From Begonia masoniana (Eukaryota > Streptophyta > Magnoliopsida > Cucurbitales > Begoniaceae): a DNA stretch of 64,000 nucleotides. How positions within the stretch are numbered: the first letter of the stretch is position 1; the number at the start of each line of letters is the position of its first letter. Under the pieces are notes generated by a model. The model was not told where the DNA came from. It saw only the letters and a list, made by a program, of their open reading frames with translations, and made no database searches. The position numbers were made by a program, and so were the translations under genes. Below are positions 33,632-44,666 of this stretch, piece by piece. Location: contig CM039502.1 of NCBI GenBank assembly GCA_022432975.1, forward strand, positions 23,582,383-23,646,382, written 5' to 3'.

Positions 33632-35684
33632 TTGGATAGCTTCCTTAGCGTGAGGGAAACCAGATCGGTTTGGTTTTCCAAACCCATTTGGTTGCCAAGA
33701 ACCGAGGCACCAAAACTGGGTGCTTGCTGTTCTTCATTTTCGGTTTGGTGTTCTTACTGTTTTTCTTACCTTCTCTTTTAGTTTCTTTTAGTTTCTTGCA
33801 AAGATCATTTCCAGAACGTTTTTATTAGTAGTCTGCAACTTTGAGCTTGAGTTTTTGAAAAGTATTCCACCATTTTCGTGTTGCTTATTTTCCTTCTCTT
33901 TTTGGTAGAACAAACCCTAACAAACTTACTACTTGCTGTTTTTCTTTCTCTTTTTGGTTTGCTGACTTGGCTGCTGTGTATCTCACTTTTCTAGCACTTA
34001 AGAACATGTTGTCCTAATCACAGATCTGAGCAATAAGAAATATGTTTGATTAACATCATTTTGTGTTGCTGTTTGGTGGTTTAAGTTGCTGTTTAGTGGT
34101 TTAAGCTGCTGTTTAGTGTTATAGTTTAATGCAGTTGCATATTTAAATCCGAGCTTCATGTTATAATGTTCTGTTGATGCAGTCTTTGTAACACCCGAAA
34201 AATTTTGGTAACGTGCGTAGCCTAGGTTCGACGTAGAATGAGTTAGCCTAGGCTAGAAATGTATGAGAATTTATTGTTAAAGGGTATTAGAAGTGAAAGG
34301 AGAAGTGGAGAGTTTGACAAGTCAAACTAAATGCGGATTGGTGGAGAAAATTGGTTTGAAAAGTTAAACAACAAATGAACTAATAGAAATTAGTTGTTGA
34401 AAAGTCAAAGGGAGAATTAAGTGAAGCAATTGAATGGAAATTGAGGGAGAAGAGATGGCTGCCACGTGAAGAGAAATGGGAGGGCTTAATTGGTATTTCA
34501 ATGGTTATTAAATGAATTGAAATAAGAAAAGTGGTTTGACCATTCAAACCAAAGGGTTTGAAAAATTAAGTGTGTACAACTTTAACCAATAGGAATTTTG
34601 TAGAAAAGTCAAATCCATTAACCAATAGAAATGCTTATAAATGGAAATGGGGAAAAGTGATTGAAGATGGTCATTTATTGGTGTATTCCACATTGGAAAT
34701 CAAAGGAAGACAAGGGTGGGCTTAATGGTAATTTTACAAAAAAAATTAAAGAAATAAAAAGGGGAAAAAGGGTTGTCTTCTTCTTCACCCTTTCTCCACG
34801 AATTTTGCAGCAGCAAGGAGGGAGTTCTCCCTCCTCTTGTTCTTCAATTTTCTCCAAGATTGAGGTATGCTTTTGAATGGGTTTCATGTAGTATGCATAT
34901 AGGTAGTGATTATTTGTGTTTTAGTGGGGTTTTGAGTGGTTTTGGTGAGGGTTTGGAAACCCTAAAGGGAGCACTCCGAAAATTGAGTTTAAGGGTTGGT
35001 TTTCTTTCTAGATTTTAGGATTTAATTGTTAGATGCATTTGTTTAGGTTGATTTTAGGGTTAGATTGAAGATTGGAGTTGAGTTTGGGAAAAACTGATTT
35101 TTAACTCAAAGAGGGCCGATTCTGTTTTCTGGGTTTCGAGTTGGCTAATGTGTTATTTAGTTGATTTGAGTGTTTCAATGGATAGTAGACGTGTAGAGGT
35201 TTCCGAGTTGGGGTGGCACGTCGAAATCCGATGAAAAATGAGGAAGTTATGGCCGTTTGAACTTGGACGGTAAAATTTGTATCAAAATCGGGTTTGAGTG
35301 ATTAGGGTGGAAAGTTGGTGCTAGTTTGCTTTAGTTGATTTCTCTAGAACCCTTTTAGTTTGTTACTAAGTGAATTTCCCTTAATTGTTAGGTACGTGCA
35401 AAAGAATTTTAGTGGGACGAAGTGACAGAACGTTTCTGGAGCAACCAGGTAAGTAGCGGATGTGTGTGGTTTTGCCTTCGGGCCTACACCATGGAACGGT
35501 AGGGAATTGGTTGTTTGCTTTGTTTTGTTGTTTTTGTTTAGCTTTGTGTTGAGCATTTTGTGTGATATGCATCACGGTTTTCAAACTACGAAACGAAAGT
35601 ATTTTGAGCATGGTTTTGAATGGTGAGCTTGAATCGTAAGGAGTGGTGTGAGTTGAAAAGTAATGTGAGTTGTGTTGGAGTCGC

Positions 35685-35757
35685 CCAGTCGCGTTAGGGT
35701 AACACCTGCGAGAAACTCTAGCGGAGTTTCCTAGTCGCGTTAAGGTGGTACCTGTAA
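35685..35757 (+). repeat. LTR minisatellite, two units of about 43 bp
   Basis: CCAGTCGCGTTAGGGTAACACCTG and CTAGTCGCGTTAAGGTGGTACCTG are the two units, at the usual position after the donor module. Confidence 0.6.
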
Positions 35758-35885
35758 CGTCCCGGGGAGGATCACCACGAAATTCATGACTTTACATAAA
35801 ACTTTAACTCATATTTGAACTCTTTTCTCCTTCCTTTTTTTTTTCTTTAATAACAGTAAACCTAACAGGCTTAAAGACTTCATCT
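35757..35885 (-). mobile_element. Fragment of another LTR end inside the solo LTR
   Basis: TGTAACGTCCCGGGGAGGATCACCACG, a T/C tract and TTAATAACAG closely resemble the plus-strand start of the LTR at 17149 (TGTAACGACCCCAGAAGGATCGTCACG...). About 125 bases of a minus-oriented LTR 3' end are present, with no visible right border or TSD. It replaces the conserved second module of the host LTR. Confidence 0.5.
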
Positions 35886-36439
35886 TAATGGATGGGAAGT
35901 TAGGATTGGAGCGCAGTTGGTGACATATAGGGCATGCCGGTGCAGGCAGTTGTCGGGGCGTCTCGATCATGGTCTTCGGGAAGTTGTGAGTGATGGTTAT
36001 TTTGGCATTTTGATGTATCTGGTTGGTGATTGGGAGATTTGATACGTGTTGGCACGTTGATTTTATAAAGGTTTTCGTAATGAATTTTTAAAGATTTCGA
36101 GTTGTTGGGTTGTTGAGTAATGGTGGTGGTATTTTGGGAATTTAAACTATATATTCTCGAGTTTTATATTGCATGTTTTGGTTTTAAAGGATTTAGGCGT
36201 TATGCCGTCCATATTGAATTTAAAACAAACGACGTCGGGTTTAAGTTTGCTATTTTATTTATATTCGGTTGAAGTCGGTTTTCTAAAATTTTTACGGGAT
36301 TTCAAGGTTCGAGTGTCGGGGAGGTATGGTTAAAGTTTCGTGAATTTTGGAGGTGTTCGATTGGAGAAATATGAGGAAAAGTGGGAAAAGGTCAAAAGGG
36401 GTCAAAATAGAAGGTTTTTAAGTGTTTTGGGACGAGAAA

Positions 36440-36545
36440 ACCCGAGGAGGCCCGACTAATCGGGCCTCGGACCGCGACCAGTCGCGGTGGAGCGCACAGC
36501 GTGTGCGCTGCCTGGGCGCGCGCGGCGCCCAGCGCGCGCCTAGCG
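36440..36545. repeat. GC-rich hairpin island
   Basis: Five inverted repeats follow each other: GAGGCCCGA-CTAA-TCGGGCCTC, ACCGCGAC-CA-GTCGCGGT, AGCGCAC-AGCGT-GTGCGCT, CTGGGCGC-GCGCG-GCGCCCAG and GCGCGC-CTA-GCGC. It is much more GC-rich than its surroundings. The island is absent from the sister LTR at 11637-14140. Confidence 0.85.
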
Positions 36546-37016
36546 CCTCCTTGAGCCATTTTTTTTGGTTTTTTCCAAATTTTCCCTATTTCTACAATGT
36601 TTTGACCCGACATTTTTTGACGTATTTTAAACGTATTTTGGGCCCATTTTCCAATGAATTTCGAGGGTTCGAAAAACTAGAAAACGAGTTGTAAAAATTT
36701 ACTAAAATTATTTTAAATGATATAACTAAATGCGGGATCGGTTTGCAAACCTAGCGCACCGAGTCGGAGCGGGTTCGGGGCGTTACAGTCTTAGTACATT
36801 AATCTACTGAGAATATTTGCCTTTTCATTTAAATTACATTGATAAAGTAAAACGTTGCTAAAAGGAGTGAAAGTTAAGTAAAAGTGCATAACCTAAACTA
36901 GCCTCTACTTTTGGTGTTTGCTTTATGTCGCTTTTCACTTTGTGTTTGGATGAGATTTAAACTAATAAGGTTCTGTTGATAAGATAATTGTTTGTAATTG
37001 CATGTTTGAGAATATA

Positions 37017-39521
37017 TGTCACGACCCTAACACTGTACCCAATTTTCGTACTATATATATACTTTTTTTTAAACTTTAAGCGGAAACTAAACCGAAATCG
37101 AAATCGGAATCGAAATTGAATTATAACTTTTTAAAACAAATTAAAACTTAAAAACCATTTAATAAAAACTTAAATTAATTAAATTAAAACAATTTTTAAA
37201 AAAAATAAAAACAATAGAGAGGCGATTATTCGCCCATAAATGGGGCGAATAATCGCCCCATAGGCGATTGCAACAGGCGAATAATCGCCTGTTGCATTCG
37301 CCTGTGGCGATTGCTCGCCACATTTTGTGGCGAGCAATCGCCACACCCTCTGGATTTTTCCAGAGGGAGGCGATTCAATCGCCAGGCTTGGCGACTATTC
37401 GCCAAGCCCTCTGCCCTGTTTCCATTTCTTCATTTTTTTCTTTTAATTTCTCTTACGCCAACTACACAATACAACTTATTCTTACACCCTAAATCATACA
37501 ATAACATCACGACACAAACTCTCTCATATCCTCATTCTTTTCACACTTCACCATTCACCCAATAAACGACTCGAAACACATTTTAAAACTAAGAACATTT
37601 TCATGAAAACGAACAGCATGGATACGTTTAAAACCTAAACAAATCCTCCTGTTTTCAATCACCACGCAGTTCCAAAATACATTCAATGAAAGACTCTTCA
37701 AACCATTATAAAACAGTTTCCAAAACATCAACATATATACCTATCAACTATCCAAAATCAAACAACCTAAAATATTTCTATACAAACATCAGCCCAAAAT
37801 GTCCCAAACCCTCAAAATCTATACATACTGTCCCCACGGGTCGGTAAGCTTCGACTGCGCCAGCACACCACCGCAGTCATCCCTCGTCAACTGGACTCAT
37901 GCCTCAGGAGGAGGAATCTCATCCTCACTTGTATCCTCGTAATCACCTACACCATACAACACACTATGAGATAAAAATCTCAGCAAGCCCTCATAAATGC
38001 AACTATATGCTATGCGAGTGAGTTCAGAAATCATGCAGCATTTTTTTTACTCTGTGGGTATCACCGAGATCTCAGCCTCCTAACCGGAGAGAGCACATCC
38101 AGCGGTCGGACTACTCTTTCCAGCTAGAAGAGGGGGGTACACGCTTACAACACGTACAGCCGTGCCTGAGCCCCATCTCGCGTGACCTATAACTGTATGA
38201 GTATGTGTTAAATGCGGTATTGTGACAGACCCCTTCGTGCCTACACAATAGATCAATAGCCCCTCTCCAGGCCGCATTACCATTTTCTTAAAAACATCGT
38301 GTAGAAATTCATTTTCATGCTCTTTCTTTAAAACACGTGATGCATGAACAGTTCATAACAGAATTTAAACACTCAGCATACATACCATCAAGACGGTAAA
38401 ACATAAACTACAAAACAATTAAACCTAACTACCCAACCAAAGCAATATAAATTAGTGCAGTCACCAAACTCCTCGAATCGAATTTGATGTACGGTGTAGG
38501 CCAATCGGCCAGAAAAGAATCACGAGAACTTACCTCTTGTCCAAAGCAGCTCAAGCTCCGTCCACGAGCGTTGTTTGTCTGAAGCAAAAACACAATATCG
38601 ACGTTAAAACTAATTTAAGCTATCGATCGTCCAAATTTACAAAACTTTAACTAAGGAATTTCCTAACGTTCCAACTTAACTTATCGAGGCATTAAATCCA
38701 TTAATTTACGCTCGATACCCTGAAATCCAATTTACGAGTTTTTCGAAAACCCAAAATTTACAAATTTAACATTTTTCCTAAATCGTCCTAACTTCTTCCA
38801 ATAACATTTAATATGTGCAATACGTTCGTAAACTATAACAATCTATCAATTTCGAAGCCCTAAATCTCGATTTTTAACAAAACCTAAACGAAACCTAATT
38901 GTTTAAAACTCCATAAACATTGAAATAAAAGCTCTAAGATTGTAGGTTCATACCTAGAACGTCGATTGGAGGAGAAAGCACGAAGAAAACGGAACGAACG
39001 GAGCACGAATCGGAGGTCGGAATGGAGGAAACGTCGACGGTAGAGAGAAATCGCGAGGAAGGGGTTTCAGGCGAGAAGATGGTGAAGGAAGAAGAAGAAG
39101 AAGAACTTTTATTAATAAATTTTGACTTGGCAATTTACTGTTTTGCCCTTGCATTGTTTTTATATCAGTTTCGTCCTTCTTTTCTTCAATTTACTAGCTA
39201 TTCGGTTTCTCCAAACTTCCTTACTTCACCAATAAGTCCAACTCATTATTCAGGATTTATTAAAACTGTCCGTTCGCAAATCGGACCCCGTTTACTATTT
39301 TTACTAAAACGTTATTTATATTACGAGAAGCTTAATTACTCGGAATATAGCGTTATTACTCCAAAAATTCCTGTAAATTCCTTAAAATTCCTATTATTCG
39401 TTAGGGTTCTAATGACACTTTCTTTTCGTAAAACGATCTTGATTTAACATATTCATAAAAATGCCAATGTATATTCCAATATATATTATAATATAAAATT
39501 CCGTACAGGCCGGATATTACA
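37017..39521 (-). mobile_element. Solo LTR, family B copy 2, TSD ATATA
   Basis: On the plus strand it runs from TGTCACGACCCTAAC to GGCCGGATATTACA, flanked by ATATA at 37012-37016 and 39522-39526. It is homologous to 7679-10218 along most of its length. The donor module reads in reverse near 38533, and the second module region near 37960-37995. The sense (minus) strand starts TGTAATATCCGGCC. Short open frames near 39022-39447 have no family match. Confidence 0.9.
37221..37415. repeat. Hairpin island with GGCGA...TCGCC palindromes
   Basis: Consecutive hairpins: GGCGATTATTCGCCC with GGGCGAATAATCGCC; AGGCGATTGCAACAGGCGA with its near-perfect complement; a perfect 19-bp stem with a 3-base loop at 37304-37344; CCCTCTGGA-TTTT-TCCAGAGGG at 37346-37367; and GCTTGGCGA with TCGCCAAGC. 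The sister LTR at 7679 has an unrelated island here except for the last CTCTGGA/TCCAGAG hairpin type. Confidence 0.9.
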
Positions 39522-39904
39522 ATATATGTATTAAGTTCACTAAGACGTTAAAGAGCACGTACGAATCGATTATTTCTGTTTAGTGGATTTAAAACTTGTT
39601 TGTTAGTGAATATGACCTTTCCCCACTAAAACGGCCATAACTTTGGCTACAAGTGTCAGTTTTCGACGAGCCACCTGTCAAATCGAAGCTCTCGAAGAGC
39701 TCTACAATATGCAAGAATGGACCAAAACTGAAATTGGGTCATCCTTTGACCCCCAAAAAACGTCGTTTAGGCCCTTAAAAATGAGTTTCAAAATTTCTGG
39801 ATTGAAATTCTAGTTAGGTTCACCATTTTTCCCTATCCTAACAATTTAGGACCAACTTAAACCTAATTAAAATCTTCCTTCCTAAGACTTTAGAAATCCC
39901 ATGA

Positions 39905-40939
39905 ATGAAGACTAGAAGTGCAATTAATCGAGAGCTAAACCAAGATATGAATCAAGAACCGAACCGGGACAAGGACATTCCCCAACCTGAGACTCACACC
40001 CCACAAGAGGGAGAGTCTAGCATGCAAGGACAATTAGATGGTCTTAGTGGAGAAGTTAACCATATAGGCCAACAACTTAAGGACTTAACCCTTAGCATGA
40101 AGCACATAATGGAAGTCCTTAATACGAGAATTCCAAATGAAGCGACCCAAGTACCCCCACCTCGATTTAGACCCAGAAATCCTAGGAGACGATTTCAAGA
40201 ACCATATCCCACCTCGGATGAAGAAAGACCTGAGTATCCTAGGAGACGAAACCCGCTTTATGAGGAGGAGGAAGAATGGACCTTAGATGATGAAGAAACT
40301 TTTCTACCGAGTAGACGAAAGGATCAAGAGGACCTTAGAAATGTCAAGCTACATATACCCCCATTTGACGGAACATGTGATGGAGATACCTTTCTAGAAT
40401 GGATTGATAAGGTAGAGAAAGTTTTCGACTATTATGAGTACTCCGATAAAGTAAAGATCCAGTTAGTATCCGTAGAGCTATCAGGATATGCGGCCCTCTG
40501 GTGGTCCAATATTAAGCTCCAAAGACGACGGATAGGAGATACCCCCATTACAACAAGGAGAGCAATGAAGTCGCTCATGACTAAGAGGTTCATACCCACC
40601 CATTACCGTCAAGATCTATTCCTTCAAATCCAAAACCTACGACAAGGAACTCGATCCGTTGAGGCTTACCTAGCCGAATTTGAAACTCTAAGGATACGAG
40701 TAGATATGGAAGAACCTGAGGAGCAAGTCATTGCTAGATTCATTCGAGGATTGAATAGAGACATAGAAGACACCGTTGAAATACACTCGGCAGAGTCCTT
40801 AGATGCAATTGTTCATATGGCTATGACGATTGAGCGACAGCTTAATAGGAAAAGGAAATCCACCTACCCTCCTAAGTTTACCCCCCACATTCCACCCAAA
40901 GTCACACCTAAGTCACCCGCGCCAAATCAAGCCCTTTGA
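39905..40939 (+). CDS. gag: Gag (N-terminal part) of the CRM-like element
   Basis: This is a structural capsid protein of the retrotransposon particle, 344 residues in this frame. It starts MKTRSAINRELNQDMNQEPN, the first ATG after the leader. A basic, Arg/Pro-rich segment follows at residues 80-125 (RFRPRNPRRRFQEPYP). The plant retrotransposon gag domain lies at about 150-320: LHIPPFDGTCDGDTFLEW, GYAALWWSN, RFIPTHYRQDLFLQIQNLRQ, SVEAYLAEFE. The frame ends at TGA near 40937, just before the basic linker to the zinc knuckle. That linker and the knuckle continue in another frame (next entry), so a one-base indel near 40830-40935 has broken gag-pol. In CRM elements gag and pol normally form one ORF. 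Confidence 0.85.
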   Translation: MKTRSAINRELNQDMNQEPNRDKDIPQPETHTPQEGESSMQGQLDGLSGEVNHIGQQLKDLTLSMKHIMEVLNTRIPNEATQVPPPRFRPRNPRRRFQEPYPTSDEERPEYPRRRNPLYEEEEEWTLDDEETFLPSRRKDQEDLRNVKLHIPPFDGTCDGDTFLEWIDKVEKVFDYYEYSDKVKIQLVSVELSGYAALWWSNIKLQRRRIGDTPITTRRAMKSLMTKRFIPTHYRQDLFLQIQNLRQGTRSVEAYLAEFETLRIRVDMEEPEEQVIARFIRGLNRDIEDTVEIHSAESLDAIVHMAMTIERQLNRKRKSTYPPKFTPHIPPKVTPKSPAPNQAL

Positions 40940-41918
40940 CAAGACTGAAGGAAAGAAGCCTTTTCACCCTAGTTGGCCACTTAAAGAGTCCAGTAGCAAA
41001 ACCTTAGTCGATAAAGCCAACCCACTCAGAGCGAGAGAAATCAAGTGTTATAAATGTCAAGGTCTAGGTCATTATATGGCTCAATGTCCGAATCGATGGG
41101 TGATGATTATCAAGGAAGATACGGGAGAAGTTGAAAGTGAGGATGACCACGGGATAGGAATAGAGGACAAAGATGTCGAGGAAAGTGACACTGAGGACGA
41201 AGTCGTGCGCGCTCCTGAGGGACCCTTGTTGATGGTTAGGAGACGAGTCCTTGTGACTAAGAATTCAGGAGAAGATTGCCAACGTGAGAATATCTTTCAT
41301 AGTAGATGTGTTATTAAGGATAAGATATGCTCTTTAATTATAGATGGAGGAAGTTGTGCCAACGTGGCATCTGACGAGTTAGTTAAGAAGTTAGGATTAG
41401 AGACAACTACGCATCCCCACCCTTATAAGTTACGATGGTTAGATGATAGGGATGATGTTAAGGTCTCTCGACAAGTCAGAGTAGATTTTGCTATGGGAAA
41501 ATATCAAGATTCTGTTTTATGTGATGTCGTGCCCAAGAATGCTAGCCACTTACTTCTTGGACGACCTTGGCAATTTGATCGAAGGGTGAACCATGATGGA
41601 TATTCTAACTACTATTCACTTAAGTTTGGTGGTAAAACAATCAAGTTAGCACCTTTGACCCCCGAGGAAATATTCAAAGACGATGCCGCTAGAAAAGAAG
41701 CGAAGAATAAAGTAAATCTTTTTATGACTAGATCGGAGATAGAGGCATCGGTGCTGCGAGGAGATTCCATGATCCTAATATTATTTCGAGATAGAGTTAT
41801 GGAGCTAGGAGTAATCTCTGACATCGTGAAGAAATTACTCAATCAATTCCAAGACGTGTTTCCTGAGGAACTGCCCCAAGGATTACCACCTCTACAGTGG
41901 TATAGAACATCAAATTGA
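40830..41918 (+). CDS. Gag zinc knuckle and protease of the CRM-like element
   Basis: This is the continuation of gag-pol, shifted relative to the preceding frame; the true junction is near 40930, not at the first ATG. A CCHC knuckle [14 protein letters not shown] lies at about residues 73-86. An acidic linker follows, and then an aspartic protease with [17 protein letters not shown] (active-site DGG rather than the retroviral DTG; DSG/DGG-type variants are known in this clade). [19 protein letters not shown] is the second conserved block. The frame ends at 41918 after GLPPLQ; the reading continues in the next frame about 20 bases earlier, so a second frameshift lies near 41895. Confidence 0.85.
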   Translation: MSDSLIGKGNPPTLLSLPPTFHPKSHLSHPRQIKPFDKTEGKKPFHPSWPLKESSSKTLVDKANPLRAREIKCYKCQGLGHYMAQCPNRWVMIIKEDTGEVESEDDHGIGIEDKDVEESDTEDEVVRAPEGPLLMVRRRVLVTKNSGEDCQRENIFHSRCVIKDKICSLIIDGGSCANVASDELVKKLGLETTTHPHPYKLRWLDDRDDVKVSRQVRVDFAMGKYQDSVLCDVVPKNASHLLLGRPWQFDRRVNHDGYSNYYSLKFGGKTIKLAPLTPEEIFKDDAARKEAKNKVNLFMTRSEIEASVLRGDSMILILFRDRVMELGVISDIVKKLLNQFQDVFPEELPQGLPPLQWYRTSN

Positions 41919-41961
41919 TCTCATACCCGGGGCTACACTACCTAATAGACCGGCCTATAGA

Positions 41962-43713
41962 ATGAACCCCGAGGAGACCAAGAAACTTCAAGATCAAGTA
42001 CAAGAATTGTTGGATAAAGGATATATACGAGAGTCCATGAGCCCCTGTGCAGTTCCCTCACTATTGGTACCTAAGAAAGACGGCACAATGAGGATGTGTG
42101 TTGATAGCCGAGCCGTGAATCAAATTACCGTCAAGTATAGATACCCTATTCCAAGGCTCGAGGATATGTTGGATGAGCTCAGTGGAGCCTCAATATTTTC
42201 TAAGGTGGACCTTAAGAGTGGTTACCACCAAATTAGAATGAAAGAAGGTGACGAGTGGAAGACGGCATTTAAGACTAAGTACAGGCTTTTTGAGTGGATG
42301 GTGATGCCCTTCGGGTTATCTAACGCGCCCAGTACCTTCATGAGACTTATGCACCACATGCTGAAAGATTTCTTAGGAAAATTTATTGTTGTCTATTTTG
42401 ACGATATTTTGGTGTACAGTCTAGACCTCCCACAACACCTCAACCATCTTAGTGTACTTTTCCAAACCCTACGAAAAGCTCAATTATTTGGGAATTTAAG
42501 CAAATGCTCATTCGCACAAGATAAAGTTTATTTCCTAGGGTTTGTCATTTCTAAAGATGGCATGGAAGCCGATGTTGACAAGATCAAGGCTATTAAGGAT
42601 TGGCCTACCCCCAACTCTTTAACCAAATTACGTAGCTTCCATAGTCTAGCCTCTTTTTACCGGAAGTTCATAAAAGACTTTAGTTTAATAGTCTCACCGC
42701 TCACTGATTGCACTAAAAAGGGAAAAGAGTTTACTTGGACCCCGGTTTGTCAAAAGAGCTTTGAGCTGATCAAGGACAAGTTCTGCCACTCGCCTGTGTT
42801 AGCACTCCCCGACTTTAACAAGGTATTTGAAATTAAGAGTGATGCTTCTGGAGTTGGCATTGGAGCCGTACTCATGCAAGAAGGGAAGCCCATTGCATAC
42901 TTTAGTGAGAAACTTAAAGGAGCCGTGCTCAATTACTCAACTTATGATAAGGAATTTTATGCTGTTATTAGAGCATTAGAGCACTGGCAGCATTACCTCT
43001 TGTCAAGAGAATTTGTTATCAATACTGACCATCAAGCTTTACGATATATCAAGGGTCAGCACAAGTTAAACAAGAGGCATGCTAAGTGGGTGGAATTCTT
43101 GGAGAGGTTTCTGTACATTCTAAAGTATGTGAAAGGGGAAAATAATGTTTTCGCCGATGCACTTTCGAGGAAACGCATTCTTCTTACCAAATTAGGGACT
43201 CGATTCTTTGGATTTGAATGGATCAAGCATAGTTACGAATCTGACCCTGATTTCGGATCTTATTACACCAAGTGCAAGAAAAGGGCTGAAGGAGAATATC
43301 GACTTATGGATGACTATTTATTAAGGGCGGGAAAATTATGTATTCCGCAAGGAAGTTTAAGGCGATGTCTTGTAAAAGAAGCCCATTGTGGAGGATTAGC
43401 GAGTCATTTCGGGGAGAAGAAGACCCTCGATATGCTTAAGGAACACTTCTTTTGGCCACATATGAAAAGAGACGTGCACCGCATGGTGGAGACATGCGTC
43501 GTGTGCAAGAAAGCCAAGAGTAAGGTTCTACCACAAGGCTTGTATATGCCCTTACCATTCCTTCGCACCCTTGGACTGAAGTTAGTATGGACTTCATTTT
43601 GGGATTGCCATGAACTGCTCGTAATAAGGATTCGATCATGGTGGTTGTGGATCGTTTCTCTAAGATGGCACATTTCATTCCTTGTGCAAAAACGGATGAC
43701 GCCTTTTCTATAG
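41962..43713 (+). CDS. pol: Reverse transcriptase, RNase H and integrase zinc domain (CRM-like)
   Basis: 583 residues are open; the domain really begins a little upstream of this ATG, at about 41900. [57 protein letters not shown] and the catalytic YFDDILVYS at about residues 145-153. RNase [23 protein letters not shown] at about 290-315 and TDHQALRYI. The integrase HHCC zinc-binding segment is at about 470-520 ([15 protein letters not shown]...CVVCKKAKS). The last about 45 residues (after QGLYMPLP) are out of frame; the integrase core continues in the frame of the next entry. A TGA at 43611-43613 lies in that next frame. Together these make a full polyprotein impossible without suppression. 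Confidence 0.88.
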   Translation: MNPEETKKLQDQVQELLDKGYIRESMSPCAVPSLLVPKKDGTMRMCVDSRAVNQITVKYRYPIPRLEDMLDELSGASIFSKVDLKSGYHQIRMKEGDEWKTAFKTKYRLFEWMVMPFGLSNAPSTFMRLMHHMLKDFLGKFIVVYFDDILVYSLDLPQHLNHLSVLFQTLRKAQLFGNLSKCSFAQDKVYFLGFVISKDGMEADVDKIKAIKDWPTPNSLTKLRSFHSLASFYRKFIKDFSLIVSPLTDCTKKGKEFTWTPVCQKSFELIKDKFCHSPVLALPDFNKVFEIKSDASGVGIGAVLMQEGKPIAYFSEKLKGAVLNYSTYDKEFYAVIRALEHWQHYLLSREFVINTDHQALRYIKGQHKLNKRHAKWVEFLERFLYILKYVKGENNVFADALSRKRILLTKLGTRFFGFEWIKHSYESDPDFGSYYTKCKKRAEGEYRLMDDYLLRAGKLCIPQGSLRRCLVKEAHCGGLASHFGEKKTLDMLKEHFFWPHMKRDVHRMVETCVVCKKAKSKVLPQGLYMPLPFLRTLGLKLVWTSFWDCHELLVIRIRSWWLWIVSLRWHISFLVQKRMTPFL

Positions 43714-44666
43714 CTGACCTATTTTTCAAGGAAATCGTTTGCCTACATGGTATACCGCATTCCATAGTGTCGGACCGGGACACTAAATTTTTGAGCTCCT
43801 TCTGGACCACTTTGTGGAAGAAGTTGGGGACGAAGCTGTATTTTAGCACATCTTTCCACCCCCAAACTGATGGGCAGACGGAAGTTGTTAACAGGACCTT
43901 AGGCTCTCTCTTACGCAGTATTGTAGGTAAGAAACTATCCAGTTGGGATGTAGTCCTTCCCGGATTGGAATTTTCCTACAATCGTACCCTTCATTCCACT
44001 ACTGAGCAAACGCCCTTTGAGGTTGCCTATGGGTTTAATCCATGTACACCGTTGGACCTTGTTTCGTTACCCATTAATGAACTGGTCAACCCATTAGGAG
44101 CAAACAAGGCCGAACAGATTAAGAAATTACATGAGAACGTGCATCAAGCCATCGAGAAGAGAAATGCGAGTGTGGCCAAACGAGTAAACAAAGGCCGAAA
44201 AGAGGTTATCTTCAATGAAGGAGATTTGGTTTGGTTACACCTACGAAAAGATAGATTCCCCAACAAAAGAAAATCTAAACTTCTTCCTCGTGCGGATGGA
44301 CCCTTCAAGGTGTTGCAGCGGATCAATAATAACGCTTATAAGATTGAACTGCCTGGAGATTATGGAGTATCGGCAACATTCAATGTCATGGATCTATCAC
44401 CCTATATAAGTGATGAAGAAAACTTCGAGAGGAGGCCTAACTTAAAGGATTTGAGGTCAAATCCTCAATCACCTGGGAAGGATGATGTACCTCGTAGGCC
44501 CACTACACGATCCCAGACCCGAGTCCATAATTTGACTAACACACTTGTCTCTTTTGCAGGTCATGGTTCGTGTGAAGACTTGGAGGACACCGTAGATGAC
44601 TTGAAGTGGGAGATTAAAGCTGGAGACATTGACCAACTGAAGCATCTCCTCATGTGGAAAGACTAA
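43638..44666 (+). CDS. int: Integrase core and C-terminus, ending inside the 3' LTR (CRM-like)
   Basis: The integrase catalytic core has the DDE triad in [30 protein letters not shown] and the glutamate of [17 protein letters not shown]. It is followed by the GPY/F-like region ([21 protein letters not shown]). No chromodomain follows; the tail ends [16 protein letters not shown] at 44664 with TAA. The 3' LTR starts at 44483, so the last about 60 codons are LTR sequence and are duplicated, without function, in the 5' LTR (31637-31820). The PPT GGGAAGGA is itself coding. This architecture is known for CRM elements, whose C-terminal region is linked to centromere targeting; targeting by this copy is inference. 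Confidence 0.85.
   Translation: MVVVDRFSKMAHFIPCAKTDDAFSIADLFFKEIVCLHGIPHSIVSDRDTKFLSSFWTTLWKKLGTKLYFSTSFHPQTDGQTEVVNRTLGSLLRSIVGKKLSSWDVVLPGLEFSYNRTLHSTTEQTPFEVAYGFNPCTPLDLVSLPINELVNPLGANKAEQIKKLHENVHQAIEKRNASVAKRVNKGRKEVIFNEGDLVWLHLRKDRFPNKRKSKLLPRADGPFKVLQRINNNAYKIELPGDYGVSATFNVMDLSPYISDEENFERRPNLKDLRSNPQSPGKDDVPRRPTTRSQTRVHNLTNTLVSFAGHGSCEDLEDTVDDLKWEIKAGDIDQLKHLLMWKD
44475..44482 (+). other. Polypurine tract within the coding sequence
   Basis: GGGAAGGA directly precedes the 3' LTR start TGATGTACC and is read as part of the integrase tail. It is assigned by position. Confidence 0.65.

Larger units (their letters stand above)
34187..36787 (+). mobile_element. Solo LTR, family C/E copy 2, TSD GTCTT
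   Basis: It runs from TGTAACACCCGAAAAATT to GGTTCGGGGCGTTACA, flanked by GTCTT at 34182-34186 and 36788-36792. Same family as 11637-14140 (opposite orientation). Modules: CCAGGTAAGTAGCGG near 35451, TCGGGCCTACACCATGG near 35478. Differences from its relative: a foreign LTR-end fragment at about 35757-35885 in place of the second module, and an extra block of about 290 bases (about 36290-36580) carrying the hairpin island. Confidence 0.88.
33632..39904 (+). other. Untranslated leader of the CRM-like element, interrupted
   Basis: Leader pieces are 33632-34186, 36793-37011 and 39527-39904, about 1.15 kb in total. The first part is T-rich with repeated GCTGTTTGGTGGTTTAA-type phrases (about 34070-34120). 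The last part before the gag ATG contains ACGGCCATAACTTTGGCTAC-like sequence. No coding signal is seen. Two solo LTRs (34187, 37017) are inserted. Confidence 0.7.

Noticed and set aside
39022..39447. 141-residue open frame with Glu-rich and hydrophobic parts
   Set aside because: Antisense to the solo LTR 37017-39521; the homologous LTR at 7679 does not keep the frame.
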